Of a stretch of 64,000 nucleotides of DNA, positions 1 through 11,340 are shown piece after piece. The stretch is from Amorphophallus konjac (lineage: Eukaryota; Streptophyta; Magnoliopsida; Alismatales; Araceae), in assembly GCA_022559845.1 (NCBI GenBank), contig JAHNEJ010002013.1:1153351-1217350 (forward strand), written 5' to 3'. The first letter of the stretch is position 1; every line of letters starts with the position of its first letter. A program made the translations under genes and the position numbers. The notes under the pieces are model-generated. The model had not been told where the DNA came from, searched no databases, and saw only the letters and a list, made by a program, of their open reading frames with translations.

Positions 1-1
1 A

Positions 2-2035
2 AATCCTTTCGAGTGGACAAGAGAATGTGAAGAAAACTTCTTAGCTCTTAAAGAACATCTCACCACGGCACCTGTACTAGCATTGCCCGTAGAAGATGGA
101 GGATTTGAAGTTTATATCGATGCATCTGGCATTGGCTTAGGCTGTGTACTTATGCAGAATGGCAAGGTGATCAGTTATGCTTTTAGACAATTGAAGCGAC
201 ATGAAGAAAATTATCCTGTTCAGGATCTGGAATTGACAGTTGTCATATTTGCCTTGAAGATTTGGCGTCATTACCTTTATGGAGAGAAATTCACGGTCTA
301 TTTGGACCATAAAAGCTTGAAATATCTATTCTCCCAGAAGGAGCTGAATATGAGACAAAGGAGATGGTTGGAGTACCTTAAATACTTCGATTTTGCTATC
401 CAATATCATCCTGGCAAGGCGAATGCTGTAGCCGATGCACTCAGTAGGAAACCAATGGGAAAGCTATCAAGTCTCATGAAAGGTATGACCAATCTCATTT
501 CTAAATTTGCTCAATTGAATTTAGATACTAATATGAAGAAGAAAGATGATTGCTTTATAGCCAATATCCGGACTCAACCCACCTTAATAGAAGAACTGGT
601 CAAGCTGCAAGACAATGACCATGTGTTATTGGAGATTAAGGCCAATATAGAGCAACGACCGGATTTCTCTATTACAAATGATGGAAGATTGATATTTCAA
701 GACCGAGCTTGTATACCAGATCATGCGGATACTAAGAAATTGATCTTAGAAGAAGCTCATAAATCTAAATACACTATTCATCCTGATGCTACCAAGATGT
801 ATCAAGATCTTAAAAGAAGCTATTGGTGGCCCAATATTAAAAGAGAGATAGCAGATTATGTGTCACGTTGCCTTACTTGTCAACAGATTAAGGCAGAACA
901 TCAAAGGCCCGCTGAAAAATTGCATCCCTTGGAAATTCTGGAATGGAAATGGGATAGTGTAGGGATGGATTTTATCATGGGACTGCCTAAGTCGAGAGGT
1001 GGACATGATGGAATATGGATAATCATAGACCGTTTAACCAAATCAGCTCATTTCCTGCCTATTAAAAGCTGATGGTCTGTGGATATCCTGGCGGCATTAT
1101 ACATGAAGGAGATTGTTAAGTTACATGGTGTCCCTGTCACTATTATTTCTGATCGAGACTCTCGATTCACTTCACAATTCTGGAAAGGTCTGCAGAATTC
1201 TTTGGGGACTCGATTAAGTTTCAGCACAGTATTTCACCCACAAATCGATGGACAAACGGAAAGAACCAATCAAGTGGTGGAGGATATGCTAAGAGCGTGT
1301 GTTATGGACTTCGATGGAAGTTGGCACGACCATTTACCTCTAGTGGAATTTGGCTATAACAATAGCTATCAGGCTAGCATTCAGATGGCACCATTTGAGG
1401 TATTTTATGGGAGAAGTTGTCGCTCACCGATCTGCTAGAACGAAGTAGGAGAAAAATAACTGCTAGGTCCCGAATTTATAAGGGACACTACTAAGAGAGT
1501 AAAGCTAATTCGAGAAAGACTCAAGATAGCTCAAGATAGACAGAAATCATATGCTGATAATCGAAGGCGTGGCCTGGAATTCCAAGTAGGTAACCATGTA
1601 TTCCTCAAGGTCTCTCCAGGTCGAGGTATTCGAAGGTTCGACATCAAAGGCAAGCTTACTCCAAGATTTATTGGCCCTTTTGAAATCCTTGAGAGAGTTG
1701 GCGAAGTAGCTTATCGATTGGCTCTACCTCCCCAATTGACTGGAGTTCATGATGTATTTCATGTCTCAATGCTCAAAAGGTACGTTCCAGATCCTTTTCA
1801 TGTTATAAGCTATGATAACTTGGAAATTCAAAAGGATTTGATGTACGAGTAAAAACCTATCAAAATACATGAGCAAGAAGTACATCAACTTCGGAAAAAG
1901 ACTATCCCTATGGTCAAAGTTCAATGGAGCAAATCTTGGCCGTATGAAGCAACATGGGAAACCGAAGAGGCCATGCGCAAAAGATTTCCAGAGATATTTG
2001 AATGTAAGTACACTCTCCATAAATTCATGTATTGA
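2..2035 (+). pseudogene. pol: Chromovirus pol: RNase H, integrase, chromodomain (nonsense-interrupted)
   Basis: One reading frame runs from base 2 to a stop at 2033-2035. It begins in the RT connection and RNase H (YIDASGIGLG, HKSLKYLF, ADALSRKP). It continues through the integrase zinc finger (H..H, then CLTCQQ), GMDFIMG, ISDRDSRF and DGQTERTNQ, with exactly 35 residues between the second Asp and the Glu. It ends in a chromodomain (VKVQWSKS, EATWETEEAMRKRFP). Four in-frame stops interrupt it: TGA 1070, TAG 1436, TAA 1457 and TAA 1850. The frame never shifts. Several stops fit C-to-T or G-to-A change in codons such as CGA, CAA or TGG. It cannot make a full polyprotein. Confidence 0.92.
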
Positions 2036-2056
2036 ATTTGGGGACAAATTCTTTTT

Positions 2057-2069
2057 AAGTGGGGGAGGG
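2057..2069 (+). other. Polypurine tract
   Basis: AAGTGGGGGAGGG lies directly before the TG that opens the LTR. It is the expected plus-strand primer site of an LTR retrotransposon and fixes the LTR's 5' boundary at 2070. Confidence 0.85.
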
Positions 2070-2350
2070 TGCAACACCCGAGAAATTTCTAAGAATTTAT
2101 TAAAAATTTGAATGGACTAAATGGGCTATTAAATGAATTTATTTTAATTAGTATAGCCTTACTCTAATTCAAGAGGATTAGGCCTATTTAAAGGAACCCT
2201 TTTGGCCTAAAATATGGTTTTGGACATTGGCCCATATTCTAGAAGCTAGAAATTGATATAATTACGGAATTTAGAGATAAATAGGATAAATAAATGGATA
2301 ATAGAGGGAAGAGTTTGAATTAATTTCAAGTTCGGCGCCCGAGATAGAAA

Positions 2351-4060
2351 ACGGTCTATCGCGAGACCGTATAATAGATGAAGGCGGTCATCCATATGAC
2401 CGCTAAGCCCTACAGATTCCGGGAGTGGAAGAAAGTGTAAAAAGATTAGATTTTTGGCATCCAAACTCCTAGAGATCGAAGTATATAGACTTGTAAACAT
2501 GCTTAGGACTCTCAGGGATCGATCTAATACCTAATTAGGACTCTAAAGTCATTCAAATCTGTGAAACCCTAACTAAACCCTATAAATAGACCCTGAGTTT
2601 GACATGCGCGATCCCTACTTTTGGTTCGCGTGGAACTAAGGTAAGGAGATAAAATTAGAGGTAAGTTCTTTAGATGTTTTTGTTGCTAATACTAAGGTCT
2701 AACTACCCTCCAAATTTCGTTCTAGGAGATCAAGTCTACAAAGAGTTAGAAGCTTTCAAAGTTGCTGATTCTGCACCAATAACCTAGGAATCTGTGCAAT
2801 GGTCCAGTGAAGATAAAGAAATTAGAAGCCCTAAACGAGATATTTAGCAATTGTGTCTTTAGAACTTTATGTTACCCTTTATATCTTCTATCTACCCTCC
2901 AATTTTCACGTCCATAGGTCAAGGGAATTAGGAGATACAAGGGTGTGAAGTTGCTGGTTTAGCATAGAATGTGCAGAACTAGGGCTTACTTCCAGTCAAA
3001 AATTGGCAGTCTAGGAGCGCTATTTGAGGTAGGTTATCTCATGAACGGCTTAAACATGACATTAGGGATAAAAGCCCTCTGTTTTCAGTCGATTTCAGGC
3101 ATTGTACACTGAGAATTTTATGTTTTCATTAGGACTATACATCTAGTATAATATTTATGCATGAAGTAGCCCTAATTGCGTAAAAAGGGAAATTCTCTTG
3201 TCATTACCTAAACCCACGCATATTGGCTGACTTATTCTTGTTCTATCATGCTATAGAGTTTATTTATGTTGATTTCTATGCATGATATGCCTTATATTAG
3301 TATTGTATTTTACTATTATTGAGTTTTTCGTTAACACAGGAAGAAACGGTCTTCCGTTAGACTGCCAGAAACCCTAGCGGTCGTACGATAGACCGCTTGC
3401 CACAATAGACGGTCACCCACTAGACCGTTTTCATTTTTGAATTCTGTATTTAAGCTAACCAGAGACTTAATGCAGAATGGTCCAAATTATTATATGTTAA
3501 GCTTAGTTAAGTAGGTTTTATACTTGTTTTAAACATTATTTTTTATATAACCAGTTATGTTAACAGCTCATTCTAATAGATTTCATGATTCTTTATACAC
3601 TTAAAGTTATTTTAAACTTATGATATTTTCGTGACCAAGTCATATACTTTTGTAGTTAACTTGAATTTACAAGATTCATAGACTTGTTATGATTTGATCG
3701 ATGGTTATCACTAACTTTCTCATCTAAGAGTCATTTTCTCAAGTACATGGCATATACTCTGGTATGTGACCATTAGATACACTTTTGCACTTATAGGCAC
3801 ACAATCTTGGACGTGAAAACCTCTCCGTTAGATATTCCTTCTACCGGACTAGGTGATCTTGTTTCAAGGCCTCCGTAAGTCTCTGTGAGCCTGGGATTCC
3901 CACTAGGACGCCGAGCTGGTTGTACCATTAAAGCCCAATTTGTCTAGAAAGTACTACCGTTGATTTCGGAGTCTTGATTCCTAAACGGTCTATGACTAGA
4001 CCGCCTGGCTTGCTAAACGGTCCATGACTAGACCGCCTGGATTACTAAATGGCCCAGTAA
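2351..4060 (+). repeat. CGGTC..GACCG palindrome set in the chromovirus LTR
   Basis: At least seven short inverted repeats share one core. Examples: 2351-2370 (ACGGTCT/AGACCGT), 2384-2403 (GCGGTCA/TGACCGC), 3377-3396 (GCGGTC/GACCGC), 3409-3428 (ACGGTC/GACCGT), 3986-4003 (CGGTCTA/TAGACCG) and 4018-4035. Those at 3986 and 4018 sit in a 32-base direct repeat, and a decayed third unit follows near 4050. Arms are 5-7 bases and loops 4-8. Function unknown; the same design with other cores recurs in other LTRs of this window. Confidence 0.75.
2581..2590 (+). promoter_or_regulatory. TATA box of the chromovirus LTR
   Basis: TATAAATAGA lies 511 bases into the LTR, where the U3 promoter of such an LTR is expected. 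It would place the start of R near 2610-2620. Confidence 0.6.
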
Positions 4061-5210
4061 ATGACCGCTTGGTTCCTGATTATGTCTAACCCGAGGTTTG
4101 ACCTTTGGGGTTAGTTTTCTTGAGTTCCTAGATGATCTTAAGATTATATGGAGCCTAAATTATGGTTAACAAAGTTAAAGTTGAATTATGAAACCTAATG
4201 AATATACTGTTATGCTGCCAAATCATCGTCGTAGCACAATATACCTTAAATCTTTCTTTGATATCTTATGTCAACTATGGTACGTTCTATGCCTTGGTTA
4301 CTTGATCATTAAACTTATTATTTGGAATTGATTTATTGGCCGAAATTATTATCTCGTGGAAGTAACTGGATTTATAACTTGAAGATGCAAGATCGGGTAC
4401 GGATTGTGTCCAAGGGCTCCATGCTAGTCCCCTCGACGGATTGTCGGAAACATACTATAAACCATGGAGTACGATGATACTGACGTCGCATTGCATTGGG
4501 AGTACTTTCTATTATAAATGAGTGAAACACCACGAGACTCGTTATGTAAATTACATGCTTGATAAATGACTTCTAGTACATAGCCTTTATAAGGTTGTGT
4601 AAAGTACTTTCTAGTTACATGCTCGTACATTCTTGTTCATGAAAGGCCAATTTACGTCTACATGCTTAATCTTACTTGTTCATGCTATCTTGTCTATTTG
4701 CTCAATTTCATGTCCTTGGTTATTTAGTTATACTGATTGTTTACCGCATTTTCTTATGTTTCTCTTCCAGTCTAGAGCTAAGACATTAATCACTTAAATA
4801 TTGCCTTCATGTTGATTCGAAGATACCTACTGGGCAAGTGTGCTCATTACCCTACTTTTCTAATCTTTTCAGGAGTACAGATGAATCGGATTCAGAGTAT
4901 ACAAGTAGTGGGTCTGAGAGTGATTGAAGGTCAAACGAATTGAGAGAAGCTATAGTATCAAATGTCTAATCGAGTCTTATTGTAATTTTAATTTTTTCTT
5001 GAGTCTATGATGTAAGAGTGTAAAGAGTCAAGGATCTTGTGTACTTTGATATTATTATTATGGAATAAAGTAAAGTTTGAAAAAGTTTACTTGTGCAATT
5101 ACTTTAGTGATTGTCTTGTGCTCTGATTTCTTGCTTGCGAGAGGCTTACCATGCCGGCTGTTTGCGTTCCCGAAATTCCTTCCGCTGTATTAAAAGCTCG
5201 GGGCGTGACA

Positions 5211-5650
5211 GAATCAGTCCTGAGGATAGTGACATTGATTATGCATAGGCATATTCATTCATGACTGACACCCATCCCTCTTCTGAAAAATTCAAGTTGA
5301 CATCTCTGAATGCAAATACCTTTCCCCCTCTACAACGCCTTGTTCACCACATTTTCTCTACAATCATATATCCTAAGGCAAGGGGCATGGAACAAGTCAA
5401 TAAAATGCATGTCTTTCTCTTCTATCATCTGTTTGAAAGAGTATTCATATCTCTTCCGCATGTCATGCTTGACCTTGTTGAAAAATGCCATTCTGATCAC
5501 CGAAGAAACCTTCCATATGCATGTCATCTTACTGCTATATTCAAATATCAAGGCATTGATCTTTCCACTGAACTCTCCAAGAAGGTCCTTTCAATCAATA
5601 TCTATTCTAAACATACCATTGAAACTTTCATGAAGTTCAAAATGGAGGGA
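5211..5650 (+). pseudogene. Fragment of a plant transposon-associated protein gene
   Basis: The frame from 5213 (TAG stop near 5246, then open from ATG 5261 to about 5650) encodes an acidic lead-in (ISPEDSDIDYA). A domain follows with the pattern LQRLVHHIF, MHVFLFYHLFERV, NLPYACHLTAIFKYQGIDLS. From memory this matches the 'putative plant transposon protein' domain (PF20167 type) found in plant retrotransposon extra ORFs. The chromovirus LTR abuts its left side and the sequence changes character near 5650. It is therefore a remnant caught between two insertions. Family assignment is by motif recall only. Confidence 0.55.
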
Positions 5651-6914
5651 GATGTAGTGACTAGGTCACTATTGTGCTCGGACTATTTCCCCAGTCAAAT
5701 ACCTAGAGATAGGGGTTCGGAAATTTCCTCGAACACCTTCAAGGCTTGGGCTACTCGGCCCCTCCGACAACCCAGTGGGCCCGACCAATGGCCCTAGCAT
5801 GTTGGCCGAGGTGCACGACGGCCCTAGCAATCAATCAGGATCGCTCCCGATTCATAAGTCGCGGATTTCCTCCGCACTCTACACGGTCACCCGGGCCGCC
5901 CCGGGGACACGCCGACTACAAGCCATGCTACATGGCACTCAGTGAAGAGGCTATGGGCCTACCCCGAAACGCCTTCCCTCAACCCTCCAAGGTCAAAGGG
6001 AGACCCAAATAGGTCAACCACAGGCTCAGGAGGCCCGTAGTACGCGTGTACGGCTCACACACGTGTGTTCGACATTCTGCCAAACACCTTGTGGGCGCAC
6101 GTGTTTCAACCTTTCTACACCAACCCATGGGCCACCCCATGGTCTTAGTACACCAATTGGGTCCTACAACAACCCCCCAGCAAGCCGGGGCCATCCCCGA
6201 CCCTCAGACACGTGGCAACATGCCACTCGACTTTAGCTCTCGGGCCAACCCGAGGCTACCCTACCAACCCTCCGTACAATGTGGCATGTAGCACGAGGCA
6301 AGGCCCATTGGCCCAATGTGCCCCCTTCCAGCCCCTACGGACTCCTACCCTTGGCTCGTTTGGCAACCCGGGGTGTGTCGGGCATTCGCCCGAACACCTT
6401 GCGAGCGGCAACTACAACTCGAAGAACGATGGCTCCCATGGGCCATTTAAATACCCCAAAACTTCATATCCTCCAAGGGATATCCCCAGACGATGAAGGA
6501 AGATCCCCGGGGGCCATCCCCCGGGGGTTACGGCTTTGCCCGGGGGCCCGTGCGCCCCAGGGCGTGGCCGCGCCCCCGGGGAGAGCGAACTCCCCGGGGG
6601 GGGGGGGGGGGGCTCTCCTCAGCCCAGAGGTCCGATAGTCTTCCCCAGTCCCTGTTAAATGCAGATGCGGTCTGAGGTTCGTGTAAAGCTCGTTCGTCGT
6701 ACCCGTACACGGAAGAATTCATGAAGACGAAGTCCTAGGAATATGTGGAGTCGCACACGTCAATCCCTCGGTCTACGTGCACAAGCAGCCAGTCAGCCAA
6801 TCCAAGCCCGTATCCTTTGTCTTCTAGCGTTCGAACTGAGTCAAAGTGGGGATAAATACACAAAAACCGGGTTTTTACAGAAGGGGGACCACTCCCTCTC
6901 TCTCCCTCTACCTG

Positions 6915-7310
6915 GTCCGCCCAAACCCCCCCTTGGGGAGGGGTTTAGGCGGACCAGCTTGGAGGCCGGTCCGCCTAAACCCCCCAAGGGGGGGGGTTTA
7001 GGCAGCTTGGGGGGTTTAGGCGGACCAGCCTGGACCCCCAGGCTGGTCCGCTTAAACCCTTGTATAACAAAAAAAAAGATTTTTAAAACAAAAAGAGGGA
7101 CCAACATGGTCCGCCTAAACCCCCCCAAGGGAGGGGGTTTAGGCAGACCAGCTTGGACCCCCAAGCTGGTCCGCCTAAACCCCACCCCTTCCATTCCGAC
7201 ACACACACAAACACACACATAAAAAATTCAAATAAAATAAAAATAAAAACACTATTTGGGGGGTTTACCTGGACCAAGTTGGACCCTCAACTTGGTTCGC
7301 CTAAACTCCA
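6915..7310 (+). repeat. GGTCCGCCTAAACCC palindrome cluster
   Basis: Several inverted repeats are built from GGTCCGCCTAAACCC and its complement GGGTTTAGGCGGACC. Others pair GGACCAGCYTGG with CCARGCTGGTCC (for example around 7020-7051 and 7146-7173). Units occur near 6918, 6970, 7020, 7110, 7150 and 7270, the last clearly diverged. They lie just upstream of the TATA-like box at 7331, so they belong to the U3 of this LTR if the LTR call is right. Confidence 0.75.
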
Positions 7311-7329
7311 CCCCCCACTTCTTCAACTT

Positions 7330-7338
7330 CTATAAATT
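7330..7338 (+). promoter_or_regulatory. TATA-like box in the Tat 5' LTR
   Basis: CTATAAATTG sits just after the palindrome cluster. It is followed about 20 bases on by a purine-rich tract, consistent with a U3/R transition. Only one copy of the LTR is available, so this is a weak call. Confidence 0.4.
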
Positions 7339-8739
7339 GCATCCCTTACCAACCAAAAAAAAAAGGAGGAAGGCATACAACACGTGAAGGAAGGAAGCAA
7401 CGCACGGATGAGCTAACTTCCCCGGCCTAACTGCCGTGACCTCAGACTCTCGAGGCCTTCGACAAGGGTCGGGAACGCGAGAAGACAAGTGCGCGCGCGA
7501 TTGACTTGCTAGTCGGCTCACACACGCCGAGGGTATGTCTCACGTACTCCCCTCATGCGGTGCCTAGCCGTCTCATGCCAAGTCCATCCCCGCCTCGTGT
7601 AAGATGACCGTACCAACGGCGAATACACCCATGCCCAGGGTCCGCCCGTGTACGTCGACTTACGGCACTCACCGCGGTGACGAAGGGTACCGCGTAATGA
7701 TCGCCTCGGCCCTCGACACAGATCCACGTGCCCACCGTTCATCCTCCAGTCGGCCGTCGGCCCCTCAGATTGACGAAGCGAGTCTAGTCGGACCTCTGGC
7801 CCGGGAATCATAGTTTCGGGGCCGACCTTGACTCTCCAGCATGACAACACTTGCCGTCCGAGACTCGGACCCGACCGCTCGCCTTGAGGCGTGTCCGACC
7901 TCCACCAGGCGCCAGCCATGTCCGTTCTGACCACCAAGGCAGCCGGACCTACACCAACTTCTCTGTAAAGAGTTCTAGTAGAACATGCAGACACCTCTTT
8001 GTCACGCAACGACCCGGGGGCCGACTCACGTGTCGGAAATGTCCCGCGGCTTGCGCCCGTTGTACTTCGACCTCCTCGGCCAATTTGTAAAGCCCATGTG
8101 GCTCATCGTAAAACCAGTGAAATACATACGCCTGTATTCGGGTCTCCAGCTTTCTACCCACACCACTCGGCATCCGTGCCCGATACCCCAACTCCAGTGA
8201 ACACCCCTCAGTCTAACACGTACCCCTAACTGCTGAATGTGCCCGGCCCTACACCCATGGCTTCAGACACATATACAGACTTTTCTTCAGCATGGAACGA
8301 AGGTATTTGGATTCAATCCGATGTAAATAAACACCAGTTGCTTATGGCCGGTGGAGAAAGACGTCCTGTACATGATTCCCGTAATAGCCTACGCACTCGC
8401 ACCCATGGAACCCCTTCTCTCCACGTGTCGCCCGATCACCTGAGCCCATGTGCCGCGCCTTGGTGGCGCTTCCCCGGTCAAATCTTGGTTCCATGAGTGA
8501 TTATCGAGAGATCGACTGGCACGCCTGCACCCTGTCCGGTTAACCCTTAGCCCGACATTCCCGTGCCATTCCACCCCTTTCGACTTTTCGTAAAAGGAGA
8601 GTGCCTGGTACCACCGTGAGAGGCATGCAACCGTAAGGAGGATACCTTAGATACATCAAACTCCCGTATTTTTCCTTCCCCGCTACATTCCTTCCTTCAC
8701 CCCGGTTAACTGGCATAAAAACCCGCGTAACAGAGAGGA

Positions 8740-8756
8740 TGGCACGCCCGGTGGGA
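8740..8756 (+). other. Primer-binding site
   Basis: TGGCACGCCCGGTGGGA begins 7 bases after the CA that ends the LTR. The TGG start complements the CCA end of a tRNA, and the form TGGCNCNNCCGGTGGGA resembles primer sites of plant Tat elements. I do not assign the tRNA. Confidence 0.65.
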
Positions 8757-9121
8757 CGTCTCCCGCCTTCCTTCTTTTTGCTAAAGAAAAGTCCGTGCCA
8801 GCCCTGAAGCCTGGTGCCCTTTCCCTGTCCTTACAGGAGAGGCAGAGGAGGGTACTCGTGCGCATTCTCCAGCAGCCTCCAGTCTGCGTTCCGATCGTCG
8901 GGCCGCTCTCAGCGACTGTCAGCGACCGTCACCTCTGCAGCACTCAACACTCTGGCAACTATGGAGGCCGTCACCTACGGTCCCAACGTCATCGCCACCC
9001 ACGCCCGGGTGGGCTACTTGGCGACGCCGATCGCTTTCAGTAGCTTCACCCCGGTTATCGGATCGCCTTACTTTCTGAGTGTGATCCCCGTGGCTATTCT
9101 CATCCAACTCCAGTCTCTCCA

Positions 9122-10051
9122 GTGGCCCCTGCAGCCAACGCGCCATGCGCGTCTCCAGCTCCAGTGTCCCACCCGAGTGCCGGGCACCGGACTACCACTG
9201 TCGGCCCCTACAGGGCCCCCAGATCAACGCCGATCCGGGTGAACATCAGCTCCCAACGCAAGCCCCGTCCGATCTCCAACACGGGCCCCATGCCCCGGAC
9301 TTCGGTCACCATCCCAGCGTCTTCCTCAGGTCCTCAACCCCGAGCCGTAGCCAAGCCAGCACCCAACATGGGCTCCCAGCCCCGGGTCCACGGCTTCTCA
9401 GCATCCGCCTCGGGTCTTCAACCCCGAGCCCCAGCAAAGCCAGCACCCAACACGGGCTCCCTACCCCGGGTCTACGGCTTCCCAGTATCTTCCTCGGGTC
9501 CTCAACCCCGAGCCGCAGCCAAGCCAGCACCCAACACGGGCTCCCAGCCTTGGGCCCACGGCTTCTTAGCATCTGCCTCGGGTCTTCAACCCCGAGCCCC
9601 AGCAAAGCCAGCACCCAACACGGGCTCCCTGCCCTGGGTCTACGGCTTCCCAGTATCTTCCTCGGGTCCTCAACCCCGAGCTGCAGCCAAGCCAGTACCC
9701 AACACGGGCTCCCAGCCCCGGGTCCACGGCTTCTCAGCATCCGCCTCGGGTCTTCAACCCCGAGCCCCAGCAAAGCCAACACCCAACACGGGCTTTCAGC
9801 CCCAGGTCTACGGCTTCCCAGCATCTGCATCGGGTCTCCCATCCCGAATCCCGACAAGGCCGCCACTCGACATGGGCACCCATCCCCGAGTTCGCGGCTC
9901 CCCGGCAGTGCACTCGGGGCCCCGGTCCCGTGCTCCAGTTGAACCGGCTCTCCCCGTGGGTCTCCTACCCTGGGGGCAGTGCTCCTCAGCACCTTCCTTG
10001 GGTCCTTCGACCCGAGCCCAGACTACGTCGGCACCTACCACGGGTCCTTGA
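9122..10051 (+). pseudogene. Repeat-bearing leader or gag N-terminal reading frame
   Basis: An open frame of about 309 codons, rich in Pro, Ser and Ala, lies between the PBS and recognisable gag. Most of it is a 28-residue repeat (SGPQPRA, AKPAPNTGS, RVHGF). Because the DNA repeat is 84 bases, a multiple of three, a second plus frame (9145-9942) and one minus frame are also open. Openness is therefore not evidence of coding here. It may be an N-terminal gag extension or expanded leader. No known domain is recognised. Confidence 0.4.
9305..9850 (+). repeat. 84-bp tandem repeat in the gag leader
   Basis: CGGCTTCTCAGCATC-type landmarks recur every 84 bases (9391, 9475 and onward), giving about six units. 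Adjacent units alternate between two subtypes (TCCTCGGGTCCTCAACC and GCCTCGGGTCTTCAACC), so a 168-base higher-order unit is likely. Confidence 0.85.
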
Positions 10052-10087
10052 CCCAGGGGCGTCGGCACCCCGGCACTTCCAACGGTT

Positions 10088-11280
10088 ATGCCTTCCGGCG
10101 CAAGAGTGTCATCTCGAGCATCGGCAATACTCTTATCAGTGCGGGCGAAGGCTTACACTCGAGTCACCCAGCCATCGACTACCGGTGCAGGCTACTTACC
10201 CCGGGGACCGATCCCGGCACTTCGGACTGACAGCTTCATGTTGCCAGTCGTTTCGGGCCATGTCTTCTCGGTCTACCATCTTGAGACGGAGTCTTTCTCA
10301 GCTCCTCAGAAGAAGCGTCGCCATGGCCGTAGAAGCAGGCGACTCACTACTGCAACTAGCAACTCCGGCAAGACGGTCCTTGTCGGTGACCTACGGATCC
10401 GTCTCGACGGGGGTGAGCCAATTATACCCCAAGAACAGACTGTTCCCACCATCCCCACTTCTAATCGTTTTGACCTCTTATGTCAAATACGAGAGGACGG
10501 GGCGAAGCTCAAAGGAGCTGGTTCCTCGGCGGCAGCCCGGGGGCACCCACCGCAGCTAGACACACGGCCTCCCAAGATGACTCGTCGGAAAAATGGTGAC
10601 AAGGGAGACCAGCAATCAGACCTGAGAAGAATCCGGGTCACCCCAGAAGAAGCTCAAGCTATTCGAAGGGTGCGTATCACCAACCCCCTGCGAGCACTCA
10701 ACGCGGCATCAGACGGGATGCGGCTGGCCTTATAGTAGCGCAGTCTGACGATGCCCAGTCGTCCAATGTCCCTCGCGCAAGCAAGCAGAGGCAAAGGTGA
10801 GCCCGTCCTCGGGCCATCCAACAACCTGTCCAGGGTTCTCCTCCGGCTAACATCGGGAATGAACCCCCTCTACAACGCATCTCAGTCTTTGATAGACTAG
10901 GGACGCCTGTCCGCCCCGAGCGACACCCGCGGAGGAAGCGGACGGCCCGATTTATCAATGATGCTGTTCGAGTGTTCGCGTGTTACACCGCCGGACACCA
11001 GCCAGACACCCAGTCTGACGATTTGAACCAGCCCCTTTCTCACTTCAGGAGGCCACGCCACCCGGCTTCGCCACTTCCTTCAACAGGTCATATCGGCACT
11101 TCTGTCGGACTGCAAGCGTCGGAACGAGCAGAAGAGGTCTCGGTGGAAGACCGCGACCCTCCTATCAATGCAGAGTCGATCAACAACGACCCGCCTGCGA
11201 ACGAGGTTCAGGAAGTGACCCCCGACACCCTAATGAAGGAGAACCAGCATCTGAAGGCCCTCCTACAGGACCTCCTCTAG
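10088..11280 (+). pseudogene. gag: Tat gag N-terminal region (broken)
   Basis: The frame 10088-10735 holds basic and NLS-like stretches (QKKRRHGRRSRR, MTRRKNGDKGDQQ). A second frame, 10972-11280, holds an acidic stretch ending in a short leucine-rich helix (MKENQHLKALLQDLL). Both lead into the gag core at 11341. Stops near 10735 and 11280 and a frame change show decay. The region is as variable as the N-terminal gag of plant Tat elements, so the call rests on position and composition. Confidence 0.5.
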
Positions 11281-11340
11281 GAGCGAGACCTTCACCCTCA
11301 GTAACCTGCTAGGCCTCAGGCCGAGGCACCGGTACCCTCG

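Larger units (their letters stand above)
1..5210 (+). mobile_element. Ty3/gypsy chromovirus (Tekay/Del-like), 3' part
   Basis: The window opens inside a chromovirus-type LTR retrotransposon. In order it shows RNase H, the integrase zinc finger, the integrase core (D,D-35-E), a chromodomain, a polypurine tract and a 3.1-kb 3' LTR ending in TGACA. A chromodomain after integrase defines chromoviruses, and a long LTR beginning TG.AACACCCG fits the Tekay/Del group. The 5' LTR, gag, protease and most of RT lie left of the window. The bases after the LTR (GAATC) may be the target duplication, but this cannot be checked without the left end. All coding decay seen is by stop codons, with no frameshift. 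Confidence 0.9.
2070..5210 (+). repeat. 3' LTR of the chromovirus (about 3.14 kb)
   Basis: It starts TGCAACACCCG just after the polypurine tract and ends GGGCGTGACA at 5210. Homology to a plant transposon gene resumes just after. TG...CA ends and a GGCGTGACA-type terminus are usual for Tekay/Del LTRs. It has no open coding region. Inside are a TATA box (2581) and several short palindromes with a CGGTC..GACCG core. The rest is AT-rich sequence in which I see nothing else. Confidence 0.88.
5653..8732 (+). repeat. Probable 5' LTR of the plus-strand Tat element
   Basis: The right end is placed at CGTAACA (8726-8732), followed 7 bases later by a PBS-like motif. The left end is a guess at TGTAGTGACTAGG (5653), where coding homology stops; TGTGCTCGG at 5674 is an alternative. 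The region is GC-rich with only short chance reading frames. It holds a G run of about 18 bases near 6595-6613, a palindrome cluster (6915-7310) and a TATA-like box (7331). Without the second LTR the boundaries are not proven. Confidence 0.5.

Noticed and set aside
2246..5200. Small frames inside the chromovirus LTR
   Set aside because: Short, on both strands, without motifs, and inside a sequence bounded by LTR ends.
6595..6613. G run in the Tat LTR, and the similar C run at about 23001-23018, as regulatory or structural signals
   Set aside because: Homopolymer length is unreliable in assemblies and nothing around them supports a function.
5746..8574. Many short Pro/Gly/Arg-rich frames on both strands
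   Set aside because: They come from GC-rich LTR sequence and palindromes. They overlap each other and have no conserved motif or start context.
9145..9992. Long alternative frames on both strands
   Set aside because: They follow from the 84-base repeat period, a multiple of three, and show no independent coding features.
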